From Candidatus Cryptobacteroides avicola (GTDB lineage: Bacteria; Bacteroidota; Bacteroidia; Bacteroidales; UBA932), in contig JADILV010000041.1 in assembly GCA_017695115.1 (NCBI GenBank), forward strand, positions 1-64,000: a stretch of 64,000 bases of DNA, given 5' to 3'. The first letter of the stretch is position 1; every line of letters begins with the position of its first letter. A program made the position numbers and the translations under genes. The notes below the pieces were generated by a model. That model was not told the origin of the DNA and did not search any database. It worked only from the letters and a program-made list of their open reading frames with translations. This document shows positions 52,631 through 61,801 of this stretch, piece by piece.

Positions 52631-53695
52631 CTATTTCATCCGGATAAAGCCTTTAGGGTACTGCATCGTAATACAGTGCAGAGCCCCATGCCCCGACAAC
52701 AGCGCCCTGCAGTCCACCACTATCACTTCCCTGTCCGGAAAAACCTCCTGAAGTGTCTTCCGCGCAGTCTCGTCTTTCGGGGAGCCTGTCCCTGGAACAA
52801 GTACTGCTCCATTGATAATCAAAAAGTTGGCATACGTAGCAGGAAGTCTGTAGCCGTCCAGGTAAATCGGATCTGCAAAAGGAAGGGGAACCAGCCTGTA
52901 AGGCTTGCCGTCCGGAGTCCTGAAACTCTGGAGCTGGAGCATCATGGACGAAAATTCCTCATATTGAGGGTCGTTGATATCTTCACAAGACACATAGGCA
53001 ATGGTATCCGGAGAACAGAATCTGGCAAGCGTATCCACATGACTGTCAGTATCATCGCCTATAATCTGCCCGAAGTCGAGCCACAGCACCCTGTCAAGTC
53101 CGAAAGCGGTCTTGAGCTCATTTTCTATTTCAGCCTTGTCCAGATACTCGTTCCTGTTCATCGAGCAAAGGCACTCCGTAGTAGTGAGCAGTGTTCCCTG
53201 GCCGTCAGAGTCTATGCTGCCCCCTTCAAGAACGAAAGGACGCATGTCAACCCCCATAACGTCATCCTCGAAAGCCCCTGCACTGAAAATCGTCTTGGTT
53301 ATCTGGTTGTCATGATTCGAAGCGAACTTGAGCCCCCAGCCGTTGAATACGAAATCAAACACGTATTTCTCGCCGTTCTCCCCGTATACCGATATGGCCC
53401 CGTGGTCCCGTGCCCAGGTATCATTGAGGTCTGCGCGGTAAAACATTATCCTGTCGGAATCGATCTCCAGGCCTTTCTGTCCTGCAATCCTGGAGATATC
53501 TTCTTTGGCCTCGTCTATGTCCCTGGCGACAATCATCAAAGGCTCGAATCTAAGGATATTATATGCTATATCAACGTAACACTCAAGCACTTTGTCCAAC
53601 TGGTACCATTCGGTGTCACTGTGCGGCCACGTAAGCTGGACGCCGCTCTGTTCCTCCCACTCCGCCGGGAGACGCCTTCTTCCTGTTCCTGTCAT
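52631..53695 (-). CDS. aguA: agmatine deiminase
   Basis: A 354-residue peptidyl-arginine-deiminase-family enzyme converting agmatine to N-carbamoylputrescine and ammonia. It begins LPAEWEEQSGVQLTWPHSDT, and the active-site segments are TWARDHGAISVY, GGSIDSDGQGTLL, DSHVDTLARF and the C-terminal nucleophile Cys in GALHCITMQYP. With aguB it forms the two-step agmatine-to-putrescine pathway. Confidence 0.93.
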   Translation of the reverse strand: MTGTGRRRLPAEWEEQSGVQLTWPHSDTEWYQLDKVLECYVDIAYNILRFEPLMIVARDIDEAKEDISRIAGQKGLEIDSDRIMFYRADLNDTWARDHGAISVYGENGEKYVFDFVFNGWGLKFASNHDNQITKTIFSAGAFEDDVMGVDMRPFVLEGGSIDSDGQGTLLTTTECLCSMNRNEYLDKAEIENELKTAFGLDRVLWLDFGQIIGDDTDSHVDTLARFCSPDTIAYVSCEDINDPQYEEFSSMMLQLQSFRTPDGKPYRLVPLPFADPIYLDGYRLPATYANFLIINGAVLVPGTGSPKDETARKTLQEVFPDREVIVVDCRALLSGHGALHCITMQYPKGFIRMK

Positions 53696-53913
53696 CTGTT
53701 ATATGTTAATCTAATGTCAGTCTGACTAATTATCGGTTGTTTATCCTGAATCCAATATTCCCCAAATGGACCGAATCCTGAAAATTCGCGGATCCTGAAC
53801 CAATTGACCGGCCTTTCAGCCGGTCGTTCAAATAGTTGCGGCCATACATAGGTAAAGCGTTTCGCGGCCGCTGTGCAAATATAGTCTTTTTTAGGATTTA
53901 AGCTAAAAAGGTA

Positions 53914-53945
53914 TTTGAAAAATTTAAAACGGCTTCCTATCTTTG
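53914..53945 (+). promoter_or_regulatory. promoter of the PepC-like peptidase
   Basis: TTTG at 53914-53917 and TATCTTTG at 53938-53945 with a 20-base spacer. The remaining 200 bases back to aguA hold no gene; a GACCGGC/GCCGGTC hairpin lies near 53800-53826. Confidence 0.75.
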
Positions 53946-53963
53946 GACGACTTTAATGGAACC

Positions 53964-55352
53964 ATGATGAAAAAGACACTCTCCATCATTGCCATGGCCA
54001 CTGCCATGGTTTTCGGGCTGGAAGCCCAGGAAATCGGAAATGAAGAACTTGTACGGATCCGGGAATCATTCGCCCGCACCCGGGAAGACATTGCAAGGAT
54101 GAATGCCGTTTCAGGCAACTATGATCTGAAAAAGCTTGCAATCGACCGGGAAAGGCAGGGAAAAACCGACCATTTATTCAAATACAAGGTACAGGTCAGC
54201 GGAATAACTGACCAGCAGCAGTCCGGACGCTGCTGGATGTTCACTTCCATGAACGTACTCAGGCCTTCGGTAATGGAAAAATTCAACATCAGGGAATTCG
54301 ACTTTTCCCATAATTATTGTTACTTCTGGGACATGTTCGAGAAAAGCAACCTTTTCCTGGAGAACGTAATAAGGACAGCCGAGAGGGATATCATCCTGGA
54401 CAGGGACGTAGCCTGGTTCTTCCAGAGTCCGGTGAATGACGGAGGCGTATGGAACAGTTTCCTCAACATCGCGGAAAAATACGGCGTCGTACCGGCCTCG
54501 GCAATGCCGGAAACCGCACATTCGAACAGGACCTCCTATCTCACAGGCTTTCTGAACGAATACTTGAGAAAAGAAGGCTATGCACTCAGGGAGATGATTT
54601 CCGAAGGGGCGTCCGAAAAGAAGACAAGGAAGTACAAGCTGCAGGCAATGAAAGGCGTATACCGCATACTGGTCCTCTGCCTCGGGGAACCTCCTGCAGA
54701 GTTCACCTGGAGATATGAAACAGCTGACGGAGAGGTCAAGACACTGACATCCACCCCTCTGGATTTCTACAGGAGCATCATACCGGAAGACTACGGCAGC
54801 GACACCTATATAATGGTAATGAACGATCCGACAAGGCCATACTATCAGGTCTACGAAATAGACAACTACAGAAACACATACGAAGGGGTAAACTGGAAAT
54901 ACCTCAACCTGCCTTCGGACGAAATCAAAAAAGCCGCCGTGGCGTCAATCAAAGCGGATGAAGCCCTCTATGCATCATGCGACATCAGCCGATATTATAA
55001 TGACGACGAAGGAATAGCGGATATGGATATCTATGATTTCGAAGCCCTTATGGGAATGGATTTCGAGATTCACGACAAAGCGGCTCGCATAATGACCCGC
55101 CAGAGCGGATCGGCACATGCGATGACCCTGATAGCCGTAGATACAGACGAGAACGACACCCCGGTAAAATGGCAGTTCGAGAACAGCTGGGGACCGGATG
55201 CCGGGCACAACGGCTACTTCACATTCACGGATGAATGGTTCGACGAGTACATGTTCCGCATGGTCATCCGCAAGGAGTATCTGAGCGGCAAAGCCGTAGA
55301 GGCGCTTTCAGGAGAGTCCGAGATGCTTCCTGCGTGGGACTACATGTTCTGA
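53964..55352 (+). CDS. exported C1 family aminopeptidase (PepC/bleomycin hydrolase type)
   Basis: A 462-residue papain-fold peptidase. Catalytic Cys90 lies in QQQSGRCWMFTSMN, His in GSAHAMTLIAVD and Asn in FENSWGPDAG. Unlike cytosolic PepC, it begins with a signal peptide (MMKKTLSIIAMATAMVFGLE), so it should act in the periplasm or outside. Starts at 53964 and 53967 are both possible; the promoter box at 53938-53945 excludes the frame's earlier ATG. Confidence 0.87.
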   Translation: MMKKTLSIIAMATAMVFGLEAQEIGNEELVRIRESFARTREDIARMNAVSGNYDLKKLAIDRERQGKTDHLFKYKVQVSGITDQQQSGRCWMFTSMNVLRPSVMEKFNIREFDFSHNYCYFWDMFEKSNLFLENVIRTAERDIILDRDVAWFFQSPVNDGGVWNSFLNIAEKYGVVPASAMPETAHSNRTSYLTGFLNEYLRKEGYALREMISEGASEKKTRKYKLQAMKGVYRILVLCLGEPPAEFTWRYETADGEVKTLTSTPLDFYRSIIPEDYGSDTYIMVMNDPTRPYYQVYEIDNYRNTYEGVNWKYLNLPSDEIKKAAVASIKADEALYASCDISRYYNDDEGIADMDIYDFEALMGMDFEIHDKAARIMTRQSGSAHAMTLIAVDTDENDTPVKWQFENSWGPDAGHNGYFTFTDEWFDEYMFRMVIRKEYLSGKAVEALSGESEMLPAWDYMF

Positions 55353-55554
55353 TCCGTCATCAAGACAAAGGGCCCCGTGGCCGGAGGAGACAGACTGACA
55401 GATTGGCAGTCCGAATGGCATGGCAGATAATTTGTTTCATATCTGCCGGCATTTGTATGCGCGGCACAGGCTGCGCACCTGCTGTCCCGGACAAAGCCGG
55501 GGATATGCAGGAATAAAGGTTCATTTACAATCAGAATAAAAAAAACAAACAGAT

Positions 55555-56169
55555 ATGGCACAGGAAACAAACGAAGAAAAGAAAGTACAGGAAGAGGCTC
55601 CGGAGCAGGGCCATGAGAAAGGGACACCTGAAAAAGATTCTTCCAAAGAGGTGAAGAAAGAAACGAAAAAAGAGGAAAAGGAACTCAAGAAGGAGAAATC
55701 CAAAATAGAAGAACTCGAAAAACAGGTAAAGGAACTTTCCGAGAAAGTGGCCAAAGAAAAGGACGATTACATAAGGCTGATGGCGGAATTCGACAATTTC
55801 CGCCGCAGGACATCCCAGGAAAAGCTCGACCTGGTAAGCGTGGCTTCAGAGGATACCATCAAAGGGCTTCTGCCTGTTCTGGATGACTGCGAAAGGGCGA
55901 TTGCCGCCCTGAAGGACTCTACCGACAGCGCAGCGGCAAAAGAGGGTACCGAACTGATATACGGCAAGCTCACGGCATACCTGAAAAGCAAGGGCCTTGC
56001 CCCTATAGAGGCGATGGACAAGCCGTTCGACACCGATGTGCATGAAGCCGTCGCCCAGATGCCGGTCCAGGAAGAGGAAAAGAAAGGGAAGATTTTCGAT
56101 GTCGTACAGACCGGATACACCCTTAACGGCAAAGTTATCAGGTTCGCGAAAGTGGTTGTCGGCATCTGA
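55555..56169 (+). CDS. grpE: nucleotide exchange factor GrpE
   Basis: A 204-residue GrpE, the exchange factor of DnaK. It has a long, highly charged N-terminus (many KKE repeats, about residues 1-75, partly coiled coil) and the conserved core KDDYIRLMAEFDNFRRRTSQ, LLPVLDDCERAI and VVQTGYTLNGKVIRFAKVVV. It is directly followed by dnaJ. dnaK and hrcA are not in the window, and no CIRCE element is visible upstream. Confidence 0.93.
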   Translation: MAQETNEEKKVQEEAPEQGHEKGTPEKDSSKEVKKETKKEEKELKKEKSKIEELEKQVKELSEKVAKEKDDYIRLMAEFDNFRRRTSQEKLDLVSVASEDTIKGLLPVLDDCERAIAALKDSTDSAAAKEGTELIYGKLTAYLKSKGLAPIEAMDKPFDTDVHEAVAQMPVQEEEKKGKIFDVVQTGYTLNGKVIRFAKVVVGI

Positions 56170-56187
56170 CCTGAAAGGAGGTAGATC

Positions 56188-57357
56188 ATGGCAGAAAAAA
56201 GAGATTATTATGAGGTGCTCGGCGTAAGCAAGAACGCCACCCTTGATGAAATAAAAAAGGCCTACAGACAGCTGGCCATTAAATACCATCCGGACAAGAA
56301 TCCCGGAAACAAGGAAGCCGAAGAAAAATTCAAGGAAGCGGCAGAGGCATACTCTGTCCTGAGCGACAAAGACAAGAGGGCAAAATATGACCAGTTCGGC
56401 CATGCCGGACTCGGCGGACAGCCGGGACCTGACTTCAGCGGAGGGTTCGGCGACCTGAACGACATCCTGAACAACCTGTTCGGTGGAGGATTCGGCGGAT
56501 TCAGCGGCGGATTCGGAGGCTTCGGCGGGTTCGGCGGAGGAAGATCCCAGGGCCCGCAGCAGAAAGTATACAGGGGCAGGGACATCCGCGTAAGGGTAAA
56601 ACTGACCCTGGAGGAAATCGCGAAGGGAGTTGAGAAAGAAATCTCGCTGGAGAAGAACGTTCCTTGCCCGGACTGTAACGGGAAAGGAGCGAAGAACAGC
56701 TCGGATATCAAGACATGTCCTGCGTGCGGCGGTACAGGCCAGATCAAAAGGGTGGCCAACAGCATATTCGGACAGACCATCAGCTACTCTACCTGCCAGC
56801 AGTGCGGAGGGGAAGGCAAAATCATCACGAATCCTTGCCATACATGCAGCGGCACCGGTCTGGTAAGGAAAAAGAGTACAGTCAAAGTCAAGATCCCGGC
56901 CGGAGTCGAAAACGGGATGCAGCTGACAATCCGAGGGGAAGGCCACTGTGCAAAGAACAACGGAGTGAACGGAGACCTGCTGGTCCTCATCGAGGAAATC
57001 CAGCACCCGGAACTTACAAGGGACGGGAACAACCTCCATTATACAAAGGTCATATCCGTAATGGACGCAATACTCGGGGCCGAAACGGAAATCCCGTGTC
57101 TTGACGGTCCGTACAGGATAAAGATAGAGCCAGGGACACAATCCGGCACAGTGGTGAGACTCAGGGGAAAAGGACTGCCGTCAGTAAACAGCTACGGCAC
57201 CGGGGACCTTTATGTAAAGCTGATTGTCATGATTCCAAAGAAGCTGACAAAGAGCGAGAAGGATTTATTCGAGAGCATAAGGAACAACCCGTCATTTACC
57301 GCCGCCCCGAGCAAAGAAGACAAGAGTTTCTTTGACAGGCTGAGGGACATGTTCTAA
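56188..57357 (+). CDS. dnaJ: chaperone DnaJ
   Basis: A 389-residue type I J-protein. The J domain contains HPD at 34-36, followed by a Gly/Phe-rich linker (about 75-125). Next are four CxxCxGxG zinc motifs ([36 protein letters not shown]) and C-terminal substrate-binding domains. A good Shine-Dalgarno-like GAAAGGAGG precedes the start by about 7 bases, stronger than for most genes here. Operon with grpE. Confidence 0.95.
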   Translation: MAEKRDYYEVLGVSKNATLDEIKKAYRQLAIKYHPDKNPGNKEAEEKFKEAAEAYSVLSDKDKRAKYDQFGHAGLGGQPGPDFSGGFGDLNDILNNLFGGGFGGFSGGFGGFGGFGGGRSQGPQQKVYRGRDIRVRVKLTLEEIAKGVEKEISLEKNVPCPDCNGKGAKNSSDIKTCPACGGTGQIKRVANSIFGQTISYSTCQQCGGEGKIITNPCHTCSGTGLVRKKSTVKVKIPAGVENGMQLTIRGEGHCAKNNGVNGDLLVLIEEIQHPELTRDGNNLHYTKVISVMDAILGAETEIPCLDGPYRIKIEPGTQSGTVVRLRGKGLPSVNSYGTGDLYVKLIVMIPKKLTKSEKDLFESIRNNPSFTAAPSKEDKSFFDRLRDMF

Positions 57358-57395
57358 AAGGCTGCAACAGAAATTCAACAAGATTGCAAAAAATA

Positions 57396-57426
57396 TTTGC
57401 AGATATAAATTTAATTAGTACCTTTG
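57396..57426 (+). promoter_or_regulatory. rplS promoter
   Basis: TTTG at 57396-57399 and TACCTTTG at 57419-57426 with a 19-base spacer. The leader to the rplS start is about 70 bases. Confidence 0.78.
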
Positions 57427-57503
57427 CAGTCCCAAAATAAAAGCAACCTCTTGCATGGGGATTTGAATAATATGCAACGTTGCCACTTAAAACAGTTTTA
57501 GAC

Positions 57504-57884
57504 ATGGATTTGATTAAAGTTGTTGATGACGCTTTCGCTAACGAGAAAGTTTCAGAATATCCTAAGTTCAAGGCTGGTGACACCATCACCGTAACTTACA
57601 GGATCAAAGAGGGAGACAAGGAAAGGCTTCAGAAATTCAGAGGCGTAGTGATACAGCTCAGAGGAGCTTCTCCGGCTACGAAGACTTTCACTATCCGCAA
57701 GATTTCAAACGGAATCGGAGTTGAAAGGATTTTCCCGTTCGCTTCACCGTTCATTGATGCAATCGAGCTTAATAAAGTAGGTAAGGTTCGCAGGGCAAGG
57801 ATCTTCTATCTGAGAAACCTCTCCGGTAAGAAGGCAAGAATCAAAGAGAAAAAGATGAACCTCGTAAAAGAGGAGAATGCATAA
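57504..57884 (+). CDS. rplS: 50S ribosomal protein L19
   Basis: A 126-residue L19 with FKAGDTITVTYRIKEGDKER, LQKFRGVVIQLRG, FTIRKISNGIGVERIFPFAS and KKARIKEKK. The start is the ATG at 57504; the in-frame TTG at 57480 is too far upstream. It lies at the 30S-50S interface. A tRNA-Arg gene follows after 31 bases. Confidence 0.95.
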   Translation: MDLIKVVDDAFANEKVSEYPKFKAGDTITVTYRIKEGDKERLQKFRGVVIQLRGASPATKTFTIRKISNGIGVERIFPFASPFIDAIELNKVGKVRRARIFYLRNLSGKKARIKEKKMNLVKEENA

Positions 57885-57915
57885 ACAGGATATCAGACAT
57901 ACAGTCTGAATATTC

Positions 57916-57989
57916 GGCCCCTTAGCTCAACTGAATAGAGCATTTGACTACGGATCAAAAGGTTACAGGTTTGAATCCTGTAGGGGTCA
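57916..57989 (+). tRNA. tRNA-Arg (anticodon ACG)
   Basis: A 74-base cloverleaf: acceptor GGCCCCT pairs with AGGGGTC, D-stem GCTC with GAGC, anticodon stem TTTGA with TCAAA around loop CTACGGA (anticodon ACG), T-stem ACAGG with CCTGT, discriminator A. CCA is not encoded. The ACG anticodon would be read as ICG after deamination, covering CGU, CGC and CGA codons. Confidence 0.93.
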
Positions 57990-57992
57990 CAA

Positions 57993-58031
57993 AAAGAGGA
58001 CGGGTCAAAAGTCAGACTCGTCCTCTTTTTA
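57993..58031 (+). terminator. terminator of the rplS / tRNA-Arg transcript
   Basis: AAAGAGGACGGGTC (57993-58006) pairs with GACTCGTCCTCTTT (58015-58028) with a single wobble, followed by T residues. Confidence 0.85.
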
Positions 58032-58064
58032 TTCGTACTCCTGATGGAGTACGGTTCCAAATAT

Positions 58065-58125
58065 TCAATTCTCAAAGAGGAAAAATTCCTTTCGGGTCCA
58101 CCCTCTTTAGGTGTGTTAGAATTGA
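58065..58125. repeat. hairpin repeat family, copy D (degenerate)
   Basis: TCAATTCT at 58065 pairs with AGAATTGA ending at 58125, and AAAGAGG pairs with CCTCTTT. The right flank CCACCCTCTTTAGGTGTGTT matches copy C apart from one base, but the conserved tip has been lost. The rest of 58126-58438 has no gene: it holds the dispersed repeat at 58215-58283 and a terminator at 58381. Confidence 0.55.
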
Positions 58126-58214
58126 TAAAATGCAAGGCATTGAGGGTGAGGGCGACAGGAGTCTACTTTCGTAGATGATCCCATAATGTTGTTATCCCGA
58201 GCGGAGGGCACAGC

Positions 58215-58283
58215 CCGCAGCCGAGGGATCTGCAGGGTTTCGCAGGCAGATTTCTCCACTCCCTCCGGTCGGTCGAAATGACA
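58215..58283. repeat. dispersed repeat, copy 2
   Basis: Nearly identical to 26424-26492. Here the left part (ATCCCGAGCGGAGGG from about 58195) is also present. It is complementary to the right part (CCCTCCGGTCGGTCGAAATG), so the complete unit is palindromic, about 95 bases. Confidence 0.75.
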
Positions 58284-58380
58284 GTCAAGCAGCCAGTCGG
58301 AAGGCAGTTAGAGCCCCAGCAGAATGAGCAATACCCATAGTCGAGGGTCTGACAGTTAAAAGGACGGCCAGGCGTATAAT

Positions 58381-58419
58381 AAATGAAGGAGGCACCTGAA
58401 AAGGGTACCTCCTTCATTT
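58381..58419. terminator. terminator downstream of the DUF4295 gene
   Basis: AAATGAAGGAGG (58381-58392) pairs with CCTCCTTCATTT (58408-58419), with GCACC/GGGTACC at the tip. It ends the rpmB-rpmG-DUF4295 transcript on the minus strand. Confidence 0.75.
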
Positions 58420-58438
58420 ATACTGTAGTATTTGCTGA

Positions 58439-58597
58439 TTAATGCTTAGCGAAGAAATCTTTCACTTTATCAGACTCGACGAGCTCCTCTTTGAACATAT
58501 AGGCTCCAGTTTTCGGAGACTTGTCCATGCGGATGCATTTTACCATACTCTTAGCACCGGACTTGGCGCTGAAGGTTGCGACTGCTTTCTTTGCCAT
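58439..58597 (-). CDS. DUF4295 family protein
   Basis: A 52-residue basic protein, MAKKAVATFSAKSGAKSMVK at the start and SPKTGAYMFKEELV in the middle. It is found in Bacteroidota right after rpmB and rpmG, as here, and is probably a ribosome-associated small protein. Its function has not been established to my knowledge. The gene is short but its position and Lys-rich composition make it secure. Confidence 0.85.
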   Translation of the reverse strand: MAKKAVATFSAKSGAKSMVKCIRMDKSPKTGAYMFKEELVESDKVKDFFAKH

Positions 58598-58614
58598 AAG
58601 TAATAATCCTCCAA

Positions 58615-58803
58615 TTATTTGATTTCACGATGAAGAGTTACTTTCTTCAGGTACGGATTATATTTCATACGCTCCAGACGCTGAGTTGTATTCTTCTTGT
58701 TCTTGGTTGTGATGTATCTTGATATCCCAGGTACACCGCTTTCCCTCTGCTCAGTGCACTCCAAAATTACCTGCACTCTGTTGCCTTTTGCTTTCTTTGC
58801 CAT
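58615..58803 (-). CDS. rpmG: 50S ribosomal protein L33
   Basis: A 62-residue L33: [20 protein letters not shown], then [13 protein letters not shown] and [18 protein letters not shown]. It has one Cys rather than the four zinc-binding Cys of the C+ form, so it is a zinc-independent type. The start at 58803 is preferred to an in-frame start two codons earlier. Confidence 0.93.
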   Translation of the reverse strand: MAKKAKGNRVQVILECTEQRESGVPGISRYITTKNKKNTTQRLERMKYNPYLKKVTLHREIK

Positions 58804-58814
58804 AACCAACGAGA

Positions 58815-59057
58815 TTAAACAAGGTTAATAAATCCTTTACACTGAGCATCTTTGATAGTAGCGTCAAGGCCATTCTTCTCGATTGTCCTGATGCCTTTGC
58901 AAGATACCTTAAGTGTCACAAACCTCTGCTCTGCCTCTGACCAGAATTTCTTGGTCTTGAGGTTCAGGGCGAAAATGCGTTTAGTACGCCTCTTAGAGTG
59001 GGAAACGTTGTTTCCTACCATCCTTTTTCTTCCTGTAACTTGACAAACCTTTGCCAT
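58815..59057 (-). CDS. rpmB: 50S ribosomal protein L28
   Basis: An 80-residue L28: [39 protein letters not shown] and [15 protein letters not shown]. It is first gene of the rpmB-rpmG-DUF4295 operon. A weak -7 box (GATATTTG, complement of 59097-59104) lies about 40 bases upstream. Confidence 0.95.
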   Translation of the reverse strand: MAKVCQVTGRKRMVGNNVSHSKRRTKRIFALNLKTKKFWSEAEQRFVTLKVSCKGIRTIEKNGLDATIKDAQCKGFINLV

Positions 59058-59133
59058 TGTATATAACTTTTTTAATTATTTCACACTTTGGGGCTGCAAA
59101 TATCGTATAAAAAAACCTGAAAAACAAGTATTT

Positions 59134-60483
59134 CTATACAAACTTGAAAAACCTGCGCCACCTTATATTCTTAGGGAACGACTTGTTCTGATCTGAAGAA
59201 AACCATATCAATGCCGGCTTTCCTACTATATGATCTTCCGGAACAAACCCCCAATATCTTGAATCAAGGGAATTGTGCCTGTTGTCGCCCATCATAAAAT
59301 AGTAATCCTGTTTGAAAGTATAGCTGTCCGACTCCTTGCCGTTTATAATGATCCTGCCATCCTCTGCAACTGCCAGAGTATTTCCTTCGTAGGCAGTGAT
59401 TATCCTTTCATATAAAGGAAGGTTCAGTGTATCAAGCTGTACCGTCGCACCCTTGCATGGAATCCATATCGGTCCGTAGTTGTCCCGTGTCCACTCGAAC
59501 TTTTCCGAGAAAGGGAATATCGTCAGATAGGAATCGCTGTAATCAGGCGGATACCTGTCAATATTCTTCGTTACTTCAAGAACGTTCGGGTAGGACGATA
59601 CGGTCTCTTTCATCGATGCAGTAAGCGGCATTGCAGGATAACCCGGCAACTGGGAACTATAGGACAGTTCCCCGGTATTTATCCCGAGCCTGTCGAGATT
59701 CTTCGGATTGATCCGCTCTCCGTTGGTCACGACCATGTACGTATTCTGGATACCAGGATATTCTTCCTGAGGCACGGAATTGACATACACGCGGCCGTCA
59801 ATCACATGAAGCGTATCACCCGCAACGGCAACGCATCTTTTGACGTAATGGTCCTTCTTGTCCATCGGACGGACCTTCACCGGACCGTACTGCTTTATGG
59901 CGTAATCCCTTCCTACAAGCCGGCAGAACATATAGTAATCCTCCGCCGGGACCTTTGAAAGGACTGTATCACCATTCGGAAATCCGAAAACCACATAGTC
60001 CCCCCTTTTTACATGACCGAAACCTTTCAGCCTTCTGTAACTGTTCTGGACAAGAGTCGAATAGGACTCTTTCCCGTTCGGAAGCACATTGTGGGTAAAA
60101 GGTACCGTAAGCGGGGTCTGCGGGACCCTGGGACCGTAAGCAAGCTTGCTGACGAACAGATGGTCTCCTGTCAGAAGCGAACTTTCCATCGAGGAAGAAG
60201 GAATCTTGAAAGCCTGGAAAAAGAATATATTGAAAAATGTGACGACAATCACTGCAAAGATTATGGCATCAAGCCAGTCCAGCAGCACATTGTGCTTCTC
60301 CCCTTCCTTGTAGTATTTCTTCCAGAACACCCATTTCACTTTGCGTGTGATGTGGTGATCGAAAATCACTATAAGGCCGAAGAGCCACCAATAATTCCCC
60401 AGCCAGATTACCCACAACAGATAGAGTAAGGCCCAGAATACGAACCTTGTCCATTTGTTGTGATATAATTCCTTCCAGCCCAC
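59134..60483 (-). CDS. lepB: signal peptidase I
   Basis: A 449-residue leader peptidase of the long Bacteroidota type. Membrane helices lie at about 12-45 and 70-90. The catalytic Ser98 is in KIPSSSMESS and the general-base Lys215 in YVKRCVAVAGDTL. A long insert (about 230-370) separates it from the last conserved box GDNRHNSLDSRYWGF. It removes signal peptides from exported proteins on the outer face of the inner membrane. It follows rplT by 10 bases. Confidence 0.94.
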   Translation of the reverse strand: MGWKELYHNKWTRFVFWALLYLLWVIWLGNYWWLFGLIVIFDHHITRKVKWVFWKKYYKEGEKHNVLLDWLDAIIFAVIVVTFFNIFFFQAFKIPSSSMESSLLTGDHLFVSKLAYGPRVPQTPLTVPFTHNVLPNGKESYSTLVQNSYRRLKGFGHVKRGDYVVFGFPNGDTVLSKVPAEDYYMFCRLVGRDYAIKQYGPVKVRPMDKKDHYVKRCVAVAGDTLHVIDGRVYVNSVPQEEYPGIQNTYMVVTNGERINPKNLDRLGINTGELSYSSQLPGYPAMPLTASMKETVSSYPNVLEVTKNIDRYPPDYSDSYLTIFPFSEKFEWTRDNYGPIWIPCKGATVQLDTLNLPLYERIITAYEGNTLAVAEDGRIIINGKESDSYTFKQDYYFMMGDNRHNSLDSRYWGFVPEDHIVGKPALIWFSSDQNKSFPKNIRWRRFFKFV

Positions 60484-60493
60484 GGTACAGGGA

Positions 60494-60838
60494 TTACTTT
60501 ACAGAGTTTATAATTGCCTCAAATGCCTGAGGATTATTCATGGCAAGGTCTGCAAGTACTTTACGGTTAAGGCCGATGTTCTGTTTTGAAATCCTGCCCA
60601 TGAACTGAGAATAAGTCATACCGTACTGACGTGCAGCAGCATTGATTCTCTGGATCCAGAGAGCGCGGAAAGAACGCTTCTTCGCCTTACGGTCACGATA
60701 GGCGTATGTAAGACCTTTCTCGTAAGTGTTCTTCGCTACTGTCCATACATTCTTTCTTGAAAGAAAATTACCGCGGGTTCTTTTGAGAATCTTTTTGCGG
60801 CGAGCCCTTGAGGCTACTGAATTTACCGATCTTGGCAT
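60494..60838 (-). CDS. rplT: 50S ribosomal protein L20
   Basis: A 114-residue L20: [55 protein letters not shown] and [13 protein letters not shown]20 binds 23S rRNA early in assembly and in several bacteria represses its own operon; whether that holds here is not visible. Operon position is between rpmI and lepB. Confidence 0.96.
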   Translation of the reverse strand: MPRSVNSVASRARRKKILKRTRGNFLSRKNVWTVAKNTYEKGLTYAYRDRKAKKRSFRALWIQRINAAARQYGMTYSQFMGRISKQNIGLNRKVLADLAMNNPQAFEAIINSVK

Positions 60839-60927
60839 AATTTAACTGTTTTATGGATACAGTGTCCTCCACAGGGAACTTCTCAACTGTATTCCAAGTT
60901 TAACTTAAATAATTGATTTAAGAAAGA

Positions 60928-61122
60928 TTACATTCCCAATAAAGCTTTGACTCTGCTTTCGTCTACCTTGTGTACCAGGCCGAAATGGGTCAAATTCCTT
61001 TTCTGCTTTTTGGTCTTTTTGGTGAGAATGTGGCTTTTGTAAGCGTGTTTTCTCTTCACTTTTCCCGTTCCGGTAAGCGTGAAACGCTTTTTCGAACCGG
61101 AGTTGGTTTTCATCTTTGGCAT
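60928..61122 (-). CDS. rpmI: 50S ribosomal protein L35
   Basis: A 64-residue L35: [40 protein letters not shown] and [13 protein letters not shown]. It lies between infC and rplT, the standard order. Confidence 0.95.
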   Translation of the reverse strand: MPKMKTNSGSKKRFTLTGTGKVKRKHAYKSHILTKKTKKQKRNLTHFGLVHKVDESRVKALLGM

Positions 61123-61171
61123 AGTTAAATTTTTTAACTGTTAATAAATATTTATCATCCAATCACTTGGA

Positions 61172-61801
61172 CTACTTTTTCTTAATAGGCGCTATCATCA
61201 TGATCATCCTCTTGCCTTCCAGTTTCGGCATCTGCTCGGCCCTGCCGTATTCTTCAAGCTCGACGGCAAACCTCAAAAGAAGCTTCTCTCCCTGATCGGA
61301 ATAGATAATGGAGCGTCCCTTGAAAAATACCGAAGCCTTGACCTTCGAGCCCTCCTGAAGGAACTCTACCGCATGTTTCAGCTTGAACTGGAAGTCATGC
61401 TCATCGGTATTCGGTCCGAAGCGGATCTCCTTGATAACTATCTTCGCGGAGTTCGACTTCATCTCCTTGGCCTTCTTCTTCTGCTGATAGAGATACTTCT
61501 GATAGTCAATGATCTTGCATACGGGAGGATCTGCCTTTGCACTTATCTCCACCAGATCAAGCCCTAAATCATCCGCCATCTTCATGGCTTCAGTTAAAGA
61601 ATAGATCCCCTGTTCCTGGATATTCTCCCCGACCAGGCGAACCCTTGAGGCAGTAATCTCCTCGTTTATCCTTAATTCATTGTCGTCCTTCCTCGGTCTT
61701 TGAGGCCCTCTCGGGTCAGGACGCCCTGCACCGCTGTTAGAATTGTTGTTCGGTCTCGGTCCGTTGAACCGTGGTGCAGATGGTTTGAATGGTGCTGCGA
61801 T
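61172..61801 (-). CDS. infC: translation initiation factor IF-3, apparent AUC start
   Basis: A 209-residue IF-3: N-terminal domain NELRINEEITASRVRLVGEN with GIYSLTEAMKMA, linker YLYQQKKKAKEM, C-terminal domain EIRFGPNTDEHDFQFKL and GRSIIYSDQGEKLL. The first in-frame ATG (61585) would delete most of the N-terminal domain. Upstream there is no ATG, GTG or TTG in frame; an AUC at 61801-61799 sits 8 bases after AGGAGG (complement of 61810-61815). AUU-type starts let IF-3 limit its own synthesis in other bacteria. The added N-terminus is rich in Pro, Asn and Arg. Confidence 0.85.
   Translation of the reverse strand: MAAPFKPSAPRFNGPRPNNNSNSGAGRPDPRGPQRPRKDDNELRINEEITASRVRLVGENIQEQGIYSLTEAMKMADDLGLDLVEISAKADPPVCKIIDYQKYLYQQKKKAKEMKSNSAKIVIKEIRFGPNTDEHDFQFKLKHAVEFLQEGSKVKASVFFKGRSIIYSDQGEKLLLRFAVELEEYGRAEQMPKLEGKRMIMMIAPIKKK

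Noticed and set aside
55353..55554. CIRCE heat-shock operator upstream of grpE
   Set aside because: I looked for the TTAGCACTC/GAGTGCTAA pattern in the gap and did not find it.
55846..57141. 431-codon minus-strand frame opposite grpE-dnaJ
   Set aside because: It is antisense to two unmistakable chaperone genes and is explained by their codon bias.
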